From positions 1 to 44,312 of the forward strand of contig JAGBNH010000101.1 of assembly GCA_017634475.1 (NCBI GenBank): a stretch of 44,312 nucleotides of DNA, read 5' to 3'. Below the pieces are notes generated by a model. The model was not told the DNA's origin. It did not search any database and saw only the letters and a list, made by a program, of their open reading frames with translations. Position numbers and translations under genes: made by a program. How positions within the stretch are numbered: the first letter of the stretch is position 1; every line of letters starts with the position of its first letter. This document shows positions 15,772 through 24,498 of the stretch, one piece after another. Source of the DNA: Eubacterium sp. (GTDB lineage Bacteria; Bacillota; Clostridia; Lachnospirales; Lachnospiraceae).

Positions 15772-17373
15772 CTACAGATTCTCGATCAGTCCCATCACTC
15801 TCCGTCTTCCGCCCTTCAGATCATGCTTTAGCATGGTATCCTGGAAATGCTGGCGGCTGCTCCTGGAGAGCTCCAGATACATCCGGAGGTTACTCTCGAT
15901 GATCTCATCTGCAGGATCCAGGCCGATATAGGTAAAGCCGTTCTCGTTGCTGACGAAACCGTGACGTTCCTCCCGCTCATTCTGGGCCATGGCGATGGTG
16001 GGGATACCCAGGATCGCCAGCTCGTAGCCGGTACGTCCCCGTGAGGTAAGGGCCATATCGCATTTGGTCATCAGCTCCGGCATATTGGCCACATCATGGA
16101 AGACTTCGATATTCGGAAGCTCATTATACTTCATGAGCTGGTCCACATTTTGCTTGGCCCGTCCCAGGACCACAGTAAACTGAACGTTGCTGTATTCGGG
16201 CCTGGAAATGATGGCCAGGATCCTGTCCGTATAATTCCGCGGATCCGCTCCGCCGAAGGTTACCAGCACCCGCTCCACCTTCTCCCGGATGGGAATGGGA
16301 TTATACATAAGGAAGGTCTTTCCCGCGATATAATACTTCTCTCCCGCCCGAACCTGCGGAAGATCTGATTTGCTGTACAGGGCGTTGAACACCAGATCCG
16401 CCTTCATGACGCCCTCGCCGTCGTCTTCGAAATTTACGATCCTTGCCTTGGGGAGCACGGACCGAAGGCCGATCATGTAATCGATGGAGGTGGACAGGAT
16501 GTCATTGATCAGGATGTCATACTGTTTCTCCCTGCAGCGGTCGAAAAGCTCCGCGATACCGTTCACCGGGATCAATGTATGGGTGGTCTTCCCAAATACT
16601 GCAGGATCCGTCTGATTGGAATCATAATAAATGTCGGGCTTGGAGAAGAACTCATCCGCGATCTCCAGCGCACGGTAGATATGACCGGTTCCCCGCTGAT
16701 TGTTGCCGTTCACATAGATGGCCACCTTCTTCTGGTTCAGGGAAGCGGCAACCACCATAAGGTCCTGGAAATTATCCACATCCACGGATTCGTTCTCCGG
16801 CACCTCAAACACGTCCACCTTCTGGCCGATGCGGGTCTTCTCCGTCACCACGGAGGCTTTGGATACCACGAAGGCTCCGGTCTCCAGATAGTTCGGCGGA
16901 AGGTACTGACGGTTGAGACGCTCTTTATAATTCGGCACCTTCTTCCCGTCCTTTACTCCCCAGGACAGATGAGGCGCATTGATGGCTGAGATCAGCGTAT
17001 CCAGATCATTTTCAATGGCGTAGGCAATGGCCCGGTCCAGGGTATCCACCGAAAGGGTGGGGGATGTGGGCTGCATGGTGACCACATAGTCCCAGTCCAC
17101 GGAACGGTCCACCGCGTCGTCGATCACCGCATCCAGGGTGACCTCATCCCGGCAGAGGCGTTCGTCACGCCAGCGGACAGAGGCGCCCATCTGGGTGGCA
17201 ATGATCCTTACCGCATCGGAATCCGTGGTGACCACGGTATCCGTGATGTATTTCGAAGAGATCGCATTGTTGATGGAATAATAGATCAACGGTTTTCCGC
17301 CGATGATCCGGATATTCTTATTGGGTATTCCCTTTGATCCGGCCCTTGCCGGAATGACTGCAAGTATTCGCAT
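15772..17373 (-). CDS. Fusion of CMP-nonulosonate cytidylyltransferase (NeuA/PseF-like) and PseG-like UDP-sugar hydrolase
   Basis: 533 residues from ATG 17373, which has AGGAG seven bases upstream; an in-frame start ten codons earlier was not chosen. Residues 1-213 are a cytidylyltransferase: VIPARAGSKGIPNKN (CTP loop, 6-20), TDSDAV, MQPTSP (100-105), ETGAFVV and VDNFQDL. It would activate the nine-carbon sugar with CTP. Residues ~216-533 match PseG: the catalytic-loop GTGHIYRALEIA with H231, NFEDDGEG, VTFGGADPRN and SRGRTGYELAILGIPTIAM. PseG removes UDP from a 2,4-diamino-trideoxy sugar just before the synthase step. The fusion therefore carries the steps on either side of the synthase encoded by the next gene. 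Both domains look complete. Confidence 0.87.
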   Translation of the reverse strand: MRILAVIPARAGSKGIPNKNIRIIGGKPLIYYSINNAISSKYITDTVVTTDSDAVRIIATQMGASVRWRDERLCRDEVTLDAVIDDAVDRSVDWDYVVTMQPTSPTLSVDTLDRAIAYAIENDLDTLISAINAPHLSWGVKDGKKVPNYKERLNRQYLPPNYLETGAFVVSKASVVTEKTRIGQKVDVFEVPENESVDVDNFQDLMVVAASLNQKKVAIYVNGNNQRGTGHIYRALEIADEFFSKPDIYYDSNQTDPAVFGKTTHTLIPVNGIAELFDRCREKQYDILINDILSTSIDYMIGLRSVLPKARIVNFEDDGEGVMKADLVFNALYSKSDLPQVRAGEKYYIAGKTFLMYNPIPIREKVERVLVTFGGADPRNYTDRILAIISRPEYSNVQFTVVLGRAKQNVDQLMKYNELPNIEVFHDVANMPELMTKCDMALTSRGRTGYELAILGIPTIAMAQNEREERHGFVSNENGFTYIGLDPADEIIESNLRMYLELSRSSRQHFQDTMLKHDLKGGRRRVMGLIENL

Positions 17374-17430
17374 GTTGATTCTCCTGCATACAGATGAAAC
17401 CATCTGTTGATTATTTAAAGCCCCTGTGCA

Positions 17431-18606
17431 CTACAGGGCCCGGCTTTTCGACATCCTCTCCTTCGCTTTCAGGACGTCGGGAATAAGGATCAGCGCCAGG
17501 ATCACCACGGTAAGACGGTTAACGCCGAACACATGATCCGTTAGCCCGCGGAACATGAAGGCAAGGAGACTGAATACATAGACCCACATTTTCCTTCGGA
17601 TCCCCACCACGATGGCTCGGATCAGCATGCCCATCAGGAAAAGGAACCCGAAGATCCCCAGGAAGGCATGCACAAACAGATAGGAGTTATGCAGATTTCC
17701 TTTATAATGTACCACCCATCCCACTTCATAGAGCTCGGTGCCGAAGAGGAACCGCGTGACGGACATCATGGATTTCTCGATATATTCGGCCCAGCAGGCG
17801 AGACGTCCGCCGCCGTCCAGTCCCTTATCCAGGAACCGGGTCACCACGTACAGTCCGTTAAAGCGGCTGGCGAAAACCTGCAGCAGAAGGAACAGCAGGG
17901 GGATCAGGATCACCACCAGAAGGCATCCCAGCAGCACTCTCTCCCGCCTGGTCGCTTCATCCTCCAGATAACGGTGCAGGATGATGCCTCCCAGAAGGAT
18001 CGTTGCGGCAAGCAGGCCGCCCCGGCCTCCCGCCACAAGGCTGAGAACCCAGACCACGATCCCCGGGATCAGGGGGATCTTCTTTCCGCGGATATTCAGC
18101 AGGCTGTAATACAGCACGGCAGGTGCCAGAAGATGTACCGATACGTAGTTATTCGAGGCCTCCACATATACCGGAGCGGACAGCCCGTGCATGGCGATCT
18201 TTACTGCCACCACTGCGGCATTGAGATAAACGGCGATGAGAAATGCCCGCTCATCCGTCATGTCATCCAGCATCACCGCTGCCATGAGAAAGGACATGAA
18301 GAGGATCCCCGTTTTGATCCAGGTCATGTTCCCAACAAAGATCACATTGCAGGCGGCCAGCAGGAAGGAGCCCGCCGCATAGAGCAGCACCGGTTTCATG
18401 GTAAGGGCACGTTTCGTTGCAAAAAAGACCACTGCCGCCAGCGCCAGAACTCCGTAATAAAAGGCGCTGAAGATAATGCTCTTCACCTGGTTCACCGCAA
18501 TGATGGAAATGAAATATAACAGTCCCACCAGGGAGAAGGCCAGGCGCGGAAGGTCGATATAGCCGGCTTTCAGGTATTCAGTTTTCAGTAATTCTCTTTC
18601 TTTCAC
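17431..18606 (-). CDS. Wzy-like polysaccharide polymerase (O-antigen ligase/polymerase family)
   Basis: 391 residues with about ten or more hydrophobic membrane segments, beginning LPRLAFSLVGLLYFISIIAV and ending with a short basic tail. A larger extracytoplasmic loop around residues 240-300 (FLDKGLDGGGRLACWAEYI, HYKGNLHNSYLFVHAFLG) is the usual place of the conserved HNxYL-type motif (here LHNSYLF) of Wzy/WaaL proteins. It would join lipid-linked repeat units on the outer face of the membrane. The start codon is GTG (18604-18606) with a CGGGGAA-like ribosome site. It lies 15 bases from the preceding transferase gene, consistent with one operon. Primary sequence in this family is poorly conserved, so polymerase versus ligase is decided by context only. 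Confidence 0.75.
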   Translation of the reverse strand: MKERELLKTEYLKAGYIDLPRLAFSLVGLLYFISIIAVNQVKSIIFSAFYYGVLALAAVVFFATKRALTMKPVLLYAAGSFLLAACNVIFVGNMTWIKTGILFMSFLMAAVMLDDMTDERAFLIAVYLNAAVVAVKIAMHGLSAPVYVEASNNYVSVHLLAPAVLYYSLLNIRGKKIPLIPGIVVWVLSLVAGGRGGLLAATILLGGIILHRYLEDEATRRERVLLGCLLVVILIPLLFLLLQVFASRFNGLYVVTRFLDKGLDGGGRLACWAEYIEKSMMSVTRFLFGTELYEVGWVVHYKGNLHNSYLFVHAFLGIFGFLFLMGMLIRAIVVGIRRKMWVYVFSLLAFMFRGLTDHVFGVNRLTVVILALILIPDVLKAKERMSKSRAL

Positions 18607-18621
18607 GACAGGGTTCCCCGT

Positions 18622-19758
18622 TTAGATGGCCGACCGGATCTCCTGGATCAGCCGGTTCAGCTCCTCTTCGGAATCCGGTATGCACAGCCGACCGGGATCA
18701 CGATAGGTCTCTCTGGTGAGATCGAAGAAACGATCTCTGTCTGCATCATCCCCCTCCAGTCTGTGGAACAGGTGATACAGGAGAATGATCATGGGCTCTT
18801 CGTCCAGAAGCAGCTTCGGCATAATCGTGGCCGTGGAAAGCAGGGTGATCAGCACCATGTTCTTCGGCTCGGATGCCAGACAGGTCACTTCAAAGGGAAG
18901 AGTGGTATAGGGATAGGTGCGGATGGGATTCGCATACTCCCGGGTATCCCTGGGATGGCGTTTCACGATCACCTTATCCTCACCGAACTCTGCCTGCAGA
19001 CGATCATAGAGCTTGACGATCCGTTCATCATCCTCCGGGGAAAGCACAACCTCCTTCAGACAGTCCAGGATGATCACCGGTTCGGTGATCCCCTTCTCGG
19101 GCGTGATCTCGAACACTTCCTCGATCACCCGCCGAACCGTGGGATTGGCGTTGAAATTCGGAAGCTGGTACACCGGGATCTTATTCTCCGGATGCATTTT
19201 CATGAAGAGATCCGGGGAATACATATAATACCGGCGGCATCCCCGTAGCTTTTTTGTGCCCAGGATCACACGCTTGGCCATCTTGTCCAGGCTGCCGGTC
19301 CGGAAGATATCCTTGTTGTCGTAGCTTCCTTCTCCGTCGTCAAAGTAATAGATCTTCGTTTTGATATCCCTTTTGGAGAACCAGAGCATCAGCAGGTTCG
19401 CCAGAAAAACATTATGGGTGGCGTACATCCGCTCATAGGTTCTTCCGGGAAGCAGGATCTGGGCTGCGGTTTCATCGATATGCCGGTACAGGCTCAGGAT
19501 CGCCTTGATCCTCTCCTTCTTTCGCGGGGCTTCCCGCACCATCCGGATGGGGCGGATCCCCTCCAGGACCACCACCTCATGGAAGGCGCCGGTTTCCCGT
19601 ACCTTATCTCCGAGCTCGGCGGCCCCGTCAAACTGGGCGTCGATGTAAAGGTCTGCCCGTTCTTTGTTATTGATCACAAGGCTCAGTGCCGACATCACCT
19701 GAAAGGGTGTAGTACAGATGTACAGGGCATCCAGCCGGTTTTCTCTGGGTTCGTTCAT
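18622..19758 (-). CDS. Sialyltransferase-like glycosyltransferase (GT52-type)
   Basis: 378 residues with no membrane segment. It carries the marks shared by bacterial GT-B sialyltransferases: an N-terminal LYICTTPFQVMSAL (12-25), a D/E-D/E-G motif at D140-D141-G142 (YYFDDGEGSY), an HP motif at H268-P269 (VKRHPRD) and a Ser/Thr pair in LLSTATIMPKLL (308-309). These residues bind and activate CMP-activated nonulosonic acid donors. With a synthase and a cytidylyltransferase two genes downstream, the likely role is transfer of the CMP-nonulosonate to the repeat unit. Acceptor and linkage are unknown. AGGAAAG lies about eight bases before the ATG. The upstream spacer holds a tandem REP-like array. 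Confidence 0.8.
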   Translation of the reverse strand: MNEPRENRLDALYICTTPFQVMSALSLVINNKERADLYIDAQFDGAAELGDKVRETGAFHEVVVLEGIRPIRMVREAPRKKERIKAILSLYRHIDETAAQILLPGRTYERMYATHNVFLANLLMLWFSKRDIKTKIYYFDDGEGSYDNKDIFRTGSLDKMAKRVILGTKKLRGCRRYYMYSPDLFMKMHPENKIPVYQLPNFNANPTVRRVIEEVFEITPEKGITEPVIILDCLKEVVLSPEDDERIVKLYDRLQAEFGEDKVIVKRHPRDTREYANPIRTYPYTTLPFEVTCLASEPKNMVLITLLSTATIMPKLLLDEEPMIILLYHLFHRLEGDDADRDRFFDLTRETYRDPGRLCIPDSEEELNRLIQEIRSAI

Positions 19759-19786
19759 GGTTTCTTTCCTGTGTTGGTGTTTGTAG

Positions 19787-19949
19787 GATTCTTCGCTGCG
19801 CTCAGAATGACACGGATCTCGTTACATTTCGGCGTTATAAAAGATTCTTCGCTGCGCTCAGAATGACATGGATCTCGTTACATTTCTGCGTTATAAAAGA
19901 TTCTTCGCTGCGCTCAGAATGACACGCTTTCCTTGCGGCTCAGAATGAC
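19787..19949. repeat. Tandem REP-like array, 56-bp period
   Basis: Copies of GATTCTTCGCTGCGCTCAG begin at 19787, 19843 and 19899, exactly 56 bp apart, with nearly identical spacers (GGATCTCGTTACATTTC). A fourth, broken copy (GCGGCTCAGAATGAC) ends at 19949. The array fills the spacer between the aminotransferase fusion and the sialyltransferase-like gene and may attenuate or stabilise the transcript. Confidence 0.8.
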
Positions 19950-19951
19950 GA

Positions 19952-22438
19952 TCACTCGAAACATCTATGGATCAGCTCGATCACGACCTCCTGTTCGGTG
20001 GGGGTCATCTTGTTGTCACTGGGCAAGCAGAGGCCTCTCTCGAAGAGGTCGGTTCCCACATCGGAGATCTTCTTCTCTTCGATGTAGGCGTTGCTTCTGG
20101 CTCTTCCGTTTCCGGTGGCGGTGATGTAGGGATGGGACTGATAGATGGGCTGCAGATGCATGGGCTTCCACAGGGGCCGTCCCTCAGCGTTATAACGCTC
20201 CAGCGTATCCAGGATCTCCGAAGGGGAGCTCTTGCCCGGCTCGGTGAGATACAGCACATCCCGGTCTCCGCGGACATGTCTTGCCATTGCCTCGGGCCGG
20301 ATGGTGATGCAGGACAGCCAGAAGTTTGGCTCTGTGTAATCCAGGAAAGGATTCATATCCACAGGCAGGTCCTTCAGGCCTTCCTTGTAACGGTAATAGA
20401 TCTCCTTCTTCTGGGAAATGTGTTCCTCCAGATAGGGCAGCTGACCGCGGATCACGCCGGCGATGACGTTGCTCATCCTGTAGTTGTAACCCAGTTCCTC
20501 ATGCTGATACCAGGGCGCGTCTTCACGGCTCTGGGTGGACCATTTCCGAACCTTGTTGGCCAGCTCTTCATCATCCGTCAGCAGCATGCCGCCGCAGGAA
20601 CCGGTGATGATCTTGTTTCCGTTGGCGCTGAGGATACCTGAGGGTTCGCCGAAGCTTCCCGTCTGTCTTCCGCGGTAGGTGGCACCGAAGGACTCGGCCG
20701 CATCCTCCACGATCAGGGCACCATGCCGTTTGCAGATCTCACAGATCTCATCCATCTTGGCCGGAGTCCCGTACAGGTGGACCAGCATAACGATCTTTAC
20801 GTCCGGATAGATCCGGAAGGCATTCTCCAGAGCCACAGGATCCATATTCCAGGTATCCCGCTCGGAATCGATAAATACAGCCTCACCGCCTTCATAAGCG
20901 ATGGGGTTCACTGTTGCGTCAAAGGTCACATCCGAGCAGAACACCTTATGTCCTGCCAGAGCTCCGCGGATGGGATCCGCCTGGCCGTAAACCTGCTCGG
21001 CCGCAAGCTTAATGGCCAGATGCAGTGCGCCGGTTCCGGAGGAAAGACCCACACAGTATTTCCGTCCCACCTTCTCTGCCGTAAGCTTCTCCACCTCGTT
21101 GATGTTCTCACCCACAGTGGACATCCAGTTGGTGGCAAAGGCCTGCTGGATGTAGGCCATTTCCGGTCCGTGCATGGTGGGGGAAGAAAGCCATACCTTC
21201 TTCTCGAACCGTTTGATCTCTCTCTTCGCCCTGGGGGCGGGGGTTGCTCCCAGAACCTTCCCCAGGGAGCTGATCACATATTCCACCTCTTCATCCGTCA
21301 TGCAGGTATTGAGGGGCAGGGTGATCTCATTTTTATACTGATCGTAGGAATTCGGATAATCCTCCATCCGGAAGCCCTTGTTCTGATAAGCTGTATACAT
21401 GGGCAGCGGCTTATAATGCACATTGCAGGCCACCCCCAGTCCGGACATATCCTTGATCAGGGCATTTCTCTTCTTCTCATCGATGCCGTTCACACGGATC
21501 ATGTACAGATGCTTACTGGATTCCACGGAAGCCTCGGGAGACTGGATGCACTGGATCGGGAAATCCCGGAACGCCTCATTATACCGGTCTACGATCTCCT
21601 GCCGGCGATTCAGTGTAGAGGCATAACGCTCCAACTGGGTGAGTCCCGCTGCCGAAGCCATGTCCGTCATATTGCATTTATAACCGGGTTCCAGGATGTC
21701 ATATTCCCATCCCCCCAGCTGGGACTTCTCCAGAGCGTCCTTGCTCTGTCCGTGGAGGGTCATGACCATCAGCCTGCGGTAGATCTCGTCGTCCCTGATC
21801 CCCGGGATGCTCCGCCATACCAGGGCGCCGCCCTCGGCGGTGGTGAGATTCTTCACCGCATGGAAGGAAAATGTGGTAAAATCCGCGATCTCTCCGCACA
21901 TTTTGCCGTTCCGCTTTGCCCCGAAGCTGTGGGCGGAATCCGCAGTGACCACCACCCGTCCGATGGCTTCCTGGAGCTTGCCCACCGGATGGAACAGAGC
22001 CTTCTTCTCTTCCACAATCCGGAAGATCCGATCATAATCACAGACGATGCCGGCCAGATCCACGGGGATGATGGCCTTCGTCCGTTCGGTGATGGCATCC
22101 GCCAGCTTGTCGTAATCCATTTCGTAGGAATCCTTCTTCGTATCCACGAGAACAAGCGTAGCCCCCACATGGTAAACTACGCTTGCACTGGCTGTAAAGG
22201 TATAGGCCGAGGTGATCACCTCATCTCCGGGGCCGATGCCCAGGATACGGAGCGCCATCTCCAGACCGGCTGTTGCGGAAGTAAGGCAGACAGCCCTTGG
22301 GGTATGCACGTAAGACGCGATCTTCTCTTCAAAAAGCTTGGTCTTGGGCCCTGTGGTGATCCATCCGGAACGAAGTGCTTCCGAAACTGCAAGTATATCT
22401 GTCTCCCGGATATCCGGGGGTGAAAAAGGTACATTCAT
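19952..22438 (-). CDS. Tandem fusion of two DegT/DnrJ/EryC1/StrS sugar aminotransferases
   Basis: 828 residues, twice the usual ~380-400 for this PLP-dependent family. Domain 1 (1-396) begins VPFSPPDIRETDI and has GWITTGP, the PLP-region ADSAHSFGA (D167) and the Schiff-base lysine K196 in FHAVKNLTTAEGG. A short basic linker follows (397-414). Domain 2 (415-828) begins KVWLSSPTMHGPEMAYIQQA and has SSGTGALHLA, VEDAAESFGA (D579), lysine K609 in ANGNKIITGSCGG, and ELGYNYRMSNV, close to PglE (UDP-4-keto-6-deoxy-GlcNAc 4-aminotransferase). Both active sites look intact. AGAGGG lies seven bases before the ATG and a promoter lies upstream, so this is the first gene of the island. Domain 2 fits the dehydratase at 22605-24464; domain 1 might serve the WbpA/WbpB product or the nonulosonate pathway (inference). 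Confidence 0.88.
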   Translation of the reverse strand: MNVPFSPPDIRETDILAVSEALRSGWITTGPKTKLFEEKIASYVHTPRAVCLTSATAGLEMALRILGIGPGDEVITSAYTFTASASVVYHVGATLVLVDTKKDSYEMDYDKLADAITERTKAIIPVDLAGIVCDYDRIFRIVEEKKALFHPVGKLQEAIGRVVVTADSAHSFGAKRNGKMCGEIADFTTFSFHAVKNLTTAEGGALVWRSIPGIRDDEIYRRLMVMTLHGQSKDALEKSQLGGWEYDILEPGYKCNMTDMASAAGLTQLERYASTLNRRQEIVDRYNEAFRDFPIQCIQSPEASVESSKHLYMIRVNGIDEKKRNALIKDMSGLGVACNVHYKPLPMYTAYQNKGFRMEDYPNSYDQYKNEITLPLNTCMTDEEVEYVISSLGKVLGATPAPRAKREIKRFEKKVWLSSPTMHGPEMAYIQQAFATNWMSTVGENINEVEKLTAEKVGRKYCVGLSSGTGALHLAIKLAAEQVYGQADPIRGALAGHKVFCSDVTFDATVNPIAYEGGEAVFIDSERDTWNMDPVALENAFRIYPDVKIVMLVHLYGTPAKMDEICEICKRHGALIVEDAAESFGATYRGRQTGSFGEPSGILSANGNKIITGSCGGMLLTDDEELANKVRKWSTQSREDAPWYQHEELGYNYRMSNVIAGVIRGQLPYLEEHISQKKEIYYRYKEGLKDLPVDMNPFLDYTEPNFWLSCITIRPEAMARHVRGDRDVLYLTEPGKSSPSEILDTLERYNAEGRPLWKPMHLQPIYQSHPYITATGNGRARSNAYIEEKKISDVGTDLFERGLCLPSDNKMTPTEQEVVIELIHRCFE

Positions 22439-22482
22439 CTCTTTTCCCTCTTGTTTTCATATAGATTTGCACACTTGGCAAG

Positions 22483-22488
22483 ATTATA
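22483..22488 (-). promoter_or_regulatory. Extended -10 promoter of the polysaccharide island
   Basis: On the minus strand a perfect TATAAT is preceded by TGG, an extended -10 element (TG-N-TATAAT). No good -35 lies 17 bases upstream, as is common for extended -10 promoters. It is 44 bases upstream of the aminotransferase fusion start and just after the terminator of the preceding unit. Confidence 0.65.
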
Positions 22489-22512
22489 CCACATACATCA
22501 TGTAAATGCACG

Positions 22513-22555
22513 AAAAAAGAAAGATCCGCCCCACATTTTCGGGACAGATCTTTCT
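22513..22555 (-). terminator. Rho-independent terminator after the 4,6-dehydratase gene
   Basis: On the minus strand a stem formed by AGAAAGATCTGTCCC and GGGGCGGATCTTTCT (one G-T pair and minor mismatch) is followed by a T6 run (plus-strand A run at 22513-22518). It lies about 50 bases past the stop of the dehydratase gene and separates that unit from the island promoter. Confidence 0.85.
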
Positions 22556-22604
22556 AATTTATGCCCTGATTTTAAGCACTGCTTCAGCGCCTCTTCAGAG
22601 TGGT

Positions 22605-24464
22605 TCAGTTTTCCTTCTGCTGCGGATGATAGGTAGGCACCATACGCTGTACCACCTCACGGATATCGTAGGGTTCCTGCACCACATACTCGCTGAGCTT
22701 CTCCAGATCCTCCAGGAACTTGTCCTCATCCATCTCAATGGGCTTTCCGATGTGGATCAGCTTGTTGGCCGTATCCTGCATGCCCTCTTCTTTCATGAGC
22801 ATCTCTTCATACAGCTTCTCTCCCGGCCGGAGTCCGGTAAATACGATCTTGATATCTTCATCCGGCTTATGTCCGGAAAGCAGGATCAGGTTGCGGGCCA
22901 GATCCAGGATCTTCACCGGTTCACCCATGTCCAGCACGAAGATCTCACCGCCCTTGGCATAGGCTCCCGCCTGAAGCACCAGGGATACCGCTTCGGGAAT
23001 GGTCATGAAGTACCGGATGATGTCCGGATGGGTGACCGTCACCGGTCCGCCCTCGGCGATCTGCTTCTTGAAGAGCGGGATCACGCTTCCGTTGGAACCC
23101 AGCACATTTCCGAAACGCACAGCCACGAAATTGGTCTCGGAGATCTTGTCATAGGTCTGAATGATCATCTCGCAGATCCGTTTGGAGGCTCCCATGATGT
23201 TGGTGGGGTTCACGGCCTTATCGGTAGAGATCATCACAAATTTCTTTACCTTCCAATGGTCTGCGGCCCGGACGATCTTCCAGGTACCCAGCACATTGTT
23301 CTTGATGGCCTCATTGGGGCTGTCCTCCATCAGCGGTACATGCTTATGGGCAGCCGCATGGTAGACGATATCGGGACGATAGGTCTCGAAGATCTGATCG
23401 ATACGCTTTGTATTCCGGACAGAGGCAATGAGCACCACCAGATCCAGATCCGGATAGGTCTTTCTCAGCTCGTTCTGTACATCATAGGTGGTATTCTCAT
23501 AAATGTCGATGATGATGAGCTGCTTCGGCTGATGACCGGCGATCTGCCGGCACAGCTCGCTTCCGATGGAGCCGCCTCCGCCGGTTACCACCACCACCTT
23601 ATCCTTTACGTACCCCATGATGGAATCGATATTTACCTGAATGGGCTCACGTCCCAGCAGGTCGTTCACATCCACCTCGCGAAGATCGGTGACCCGCACC
23701 TCTCCCGTAACAAGCTGATAGATACCGGGCATCTTCTTCAGTTCACAGCCGGTCTCCTTGCAGATCTGCAGGATGTCATGGATCTCTGTGGACTTGGCGG
23801 AAGGCATGGCAAGAATGATCTCCTCTGCCCGGAGCTTCTCTGCCATTTTCGGGATATCATGCCGAGTACCCACAACCTTTACGCCGTGGATATAATTTCC
23901 TACCTTGCCGGGGTTATCATCAATAACGCCCACGGCCTTCATGGGCAGAAGACGGCTGTTCTTGATCTCGCGGATCAGTTCATTTCCCGCTTCACCGGCT
24001 CCAATCACCAGCACCCGCTTCTTCTCCTGCTTGTTGGTGGATACCTTCTTGGACACGGCAAAAAAGGTCTTGTAGAAATACCGGCTGATCAGGGTCAGTG
24101 CCAGCAGGAATACGAAGAACAGGATATAATAGCTTCGCGGAAGAGGAACCGTCACATCCTTGTTCAGCAGCATGACCGCCGCCATGTTGAGGAGGCTGGC
24201 CACCGCACAGGACAGGACGATATTAAAGAATTCCGTGGCACCGGCGTAGGTCCACAGACTGGTATACAGTCTGAGCATAAAGAACACGAATACCGTGATC
24301 AGGATCGTTGCCCAGAGGTTCTTCTTCATGACGGACAGATACTCGTCCGGCACCCGGGAGAACTGCAGGTCAAAGCGCATGAGAAGCGCAAGGACGCTGG
24401 CCGCCGCCACCGCCGCCACGTCATATATGATCAGAAACAGTTTTGTCAGAAGATTCTTCTTCAT
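22605..24464 (-). CDS. Membrane-bound UDP-GlcNAc 4,6-dehydratase (PglF/CapD/WbpM type)
   Basis: 619 residues. Four hydrophobic segments within residues ~8-130 anchor it in the membrane. A CoA-binding-like Rossmann domain follows (VLVIGAGEAGNEL, 151-163), then the SDR catalytic domain with TGGGGSIGS (294-302), HAAAHKHVP, STDKAVNP (413-420) and GASKR with K428. The enzyme removes water from UDP-GlcNAc to give UDP-4-keto-6-deoxy-GlcNAc, the substrate of PglE-type aminotransferases, one of which is fused in the next gene. It is the last gene before a strong terminator and lies 34 bases from CvpA, so it seems co-transcribed with leuA and the three genes between, not with the island it serves. The 5-epimerising PseB type is unlikely, since PseB is short and soluble. 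Confidence 0.9.
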   Translation of the reverse strand: MKKNLLTKLFLIIYDVAAVAAASVLALLMRFDLQFSRVPDEYLSVMKKNLWATILITVFVFFMLRLYTSLWTYAGATEFFNIVLSCAVASLLNMAAVMLLNKDVTVPLPRSYYILFFVFLLALTLISRYFYKTFFAVSKKVSTNKQEKKRVLVIGAGEAGNELIREIKNSRLLPMKAVGVIDDNPGKVGNYIHGVKVVGTRHDIPKMAEKLRAEEIILAMPSAKSTEIHDILQICKETGCELKKMPGIYQLVTGEVRVTDLREVDVNDLLGREPIQVNIDSIMGYVKDKVVVVTGGGGSIGSELCRQIAGHQPKQLIIIDIYENTTYDVQNELRKTYPDLDLVVLIASVRNTKRIDQIFETYRPDIVYHAAAHKHVPLMEDSPNEAIKNNVLGTWKIVRAADHWKVKKFVMISTDKAVNPTNIMGASKRICEMIIQTYDKISETNFVAVRFGNVLGSNGSVIPLFKKQIAEGGPVTVTHPDIIRYFMTIPEAVSLVLQAGAYAKGGEIFVLDMGEPVKILDLARNLILLSGHKPDEDIKIVFTGLRPGEKLYEEMLMKEEGMQDTANKLIHIGKPIEMDEDKFLEDLEKLSEYVVQEPYDIREVVQRMVPTYHPQQKEN

Positions 24465-24498
24465 TTTTTCTCTATCTCCAGTTATCGGTTATGAGATT

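Noticed and set aside
19787-19949. Possible CRISPR array
   Set aside because: Spacers between the repeat cores are nearly identical and no cas genes are present. It is a tandem REP-like array.
20723-22423. 566-codon plus-strand frame opposite the aminotransferase fusion
   Set aside because: It is a mirror of a strongly coding gene, with no ribosome site and no domain.
22506-24494. Long open frame (662 codons) on the plus strand opposite the 4,6-dehydratase gene
   Set aside because: The minus-strand frame has clear family motifs. The opposite product has no recognisable domain and a His/Gln/Leu-rich composition typical of an antisense shadow.
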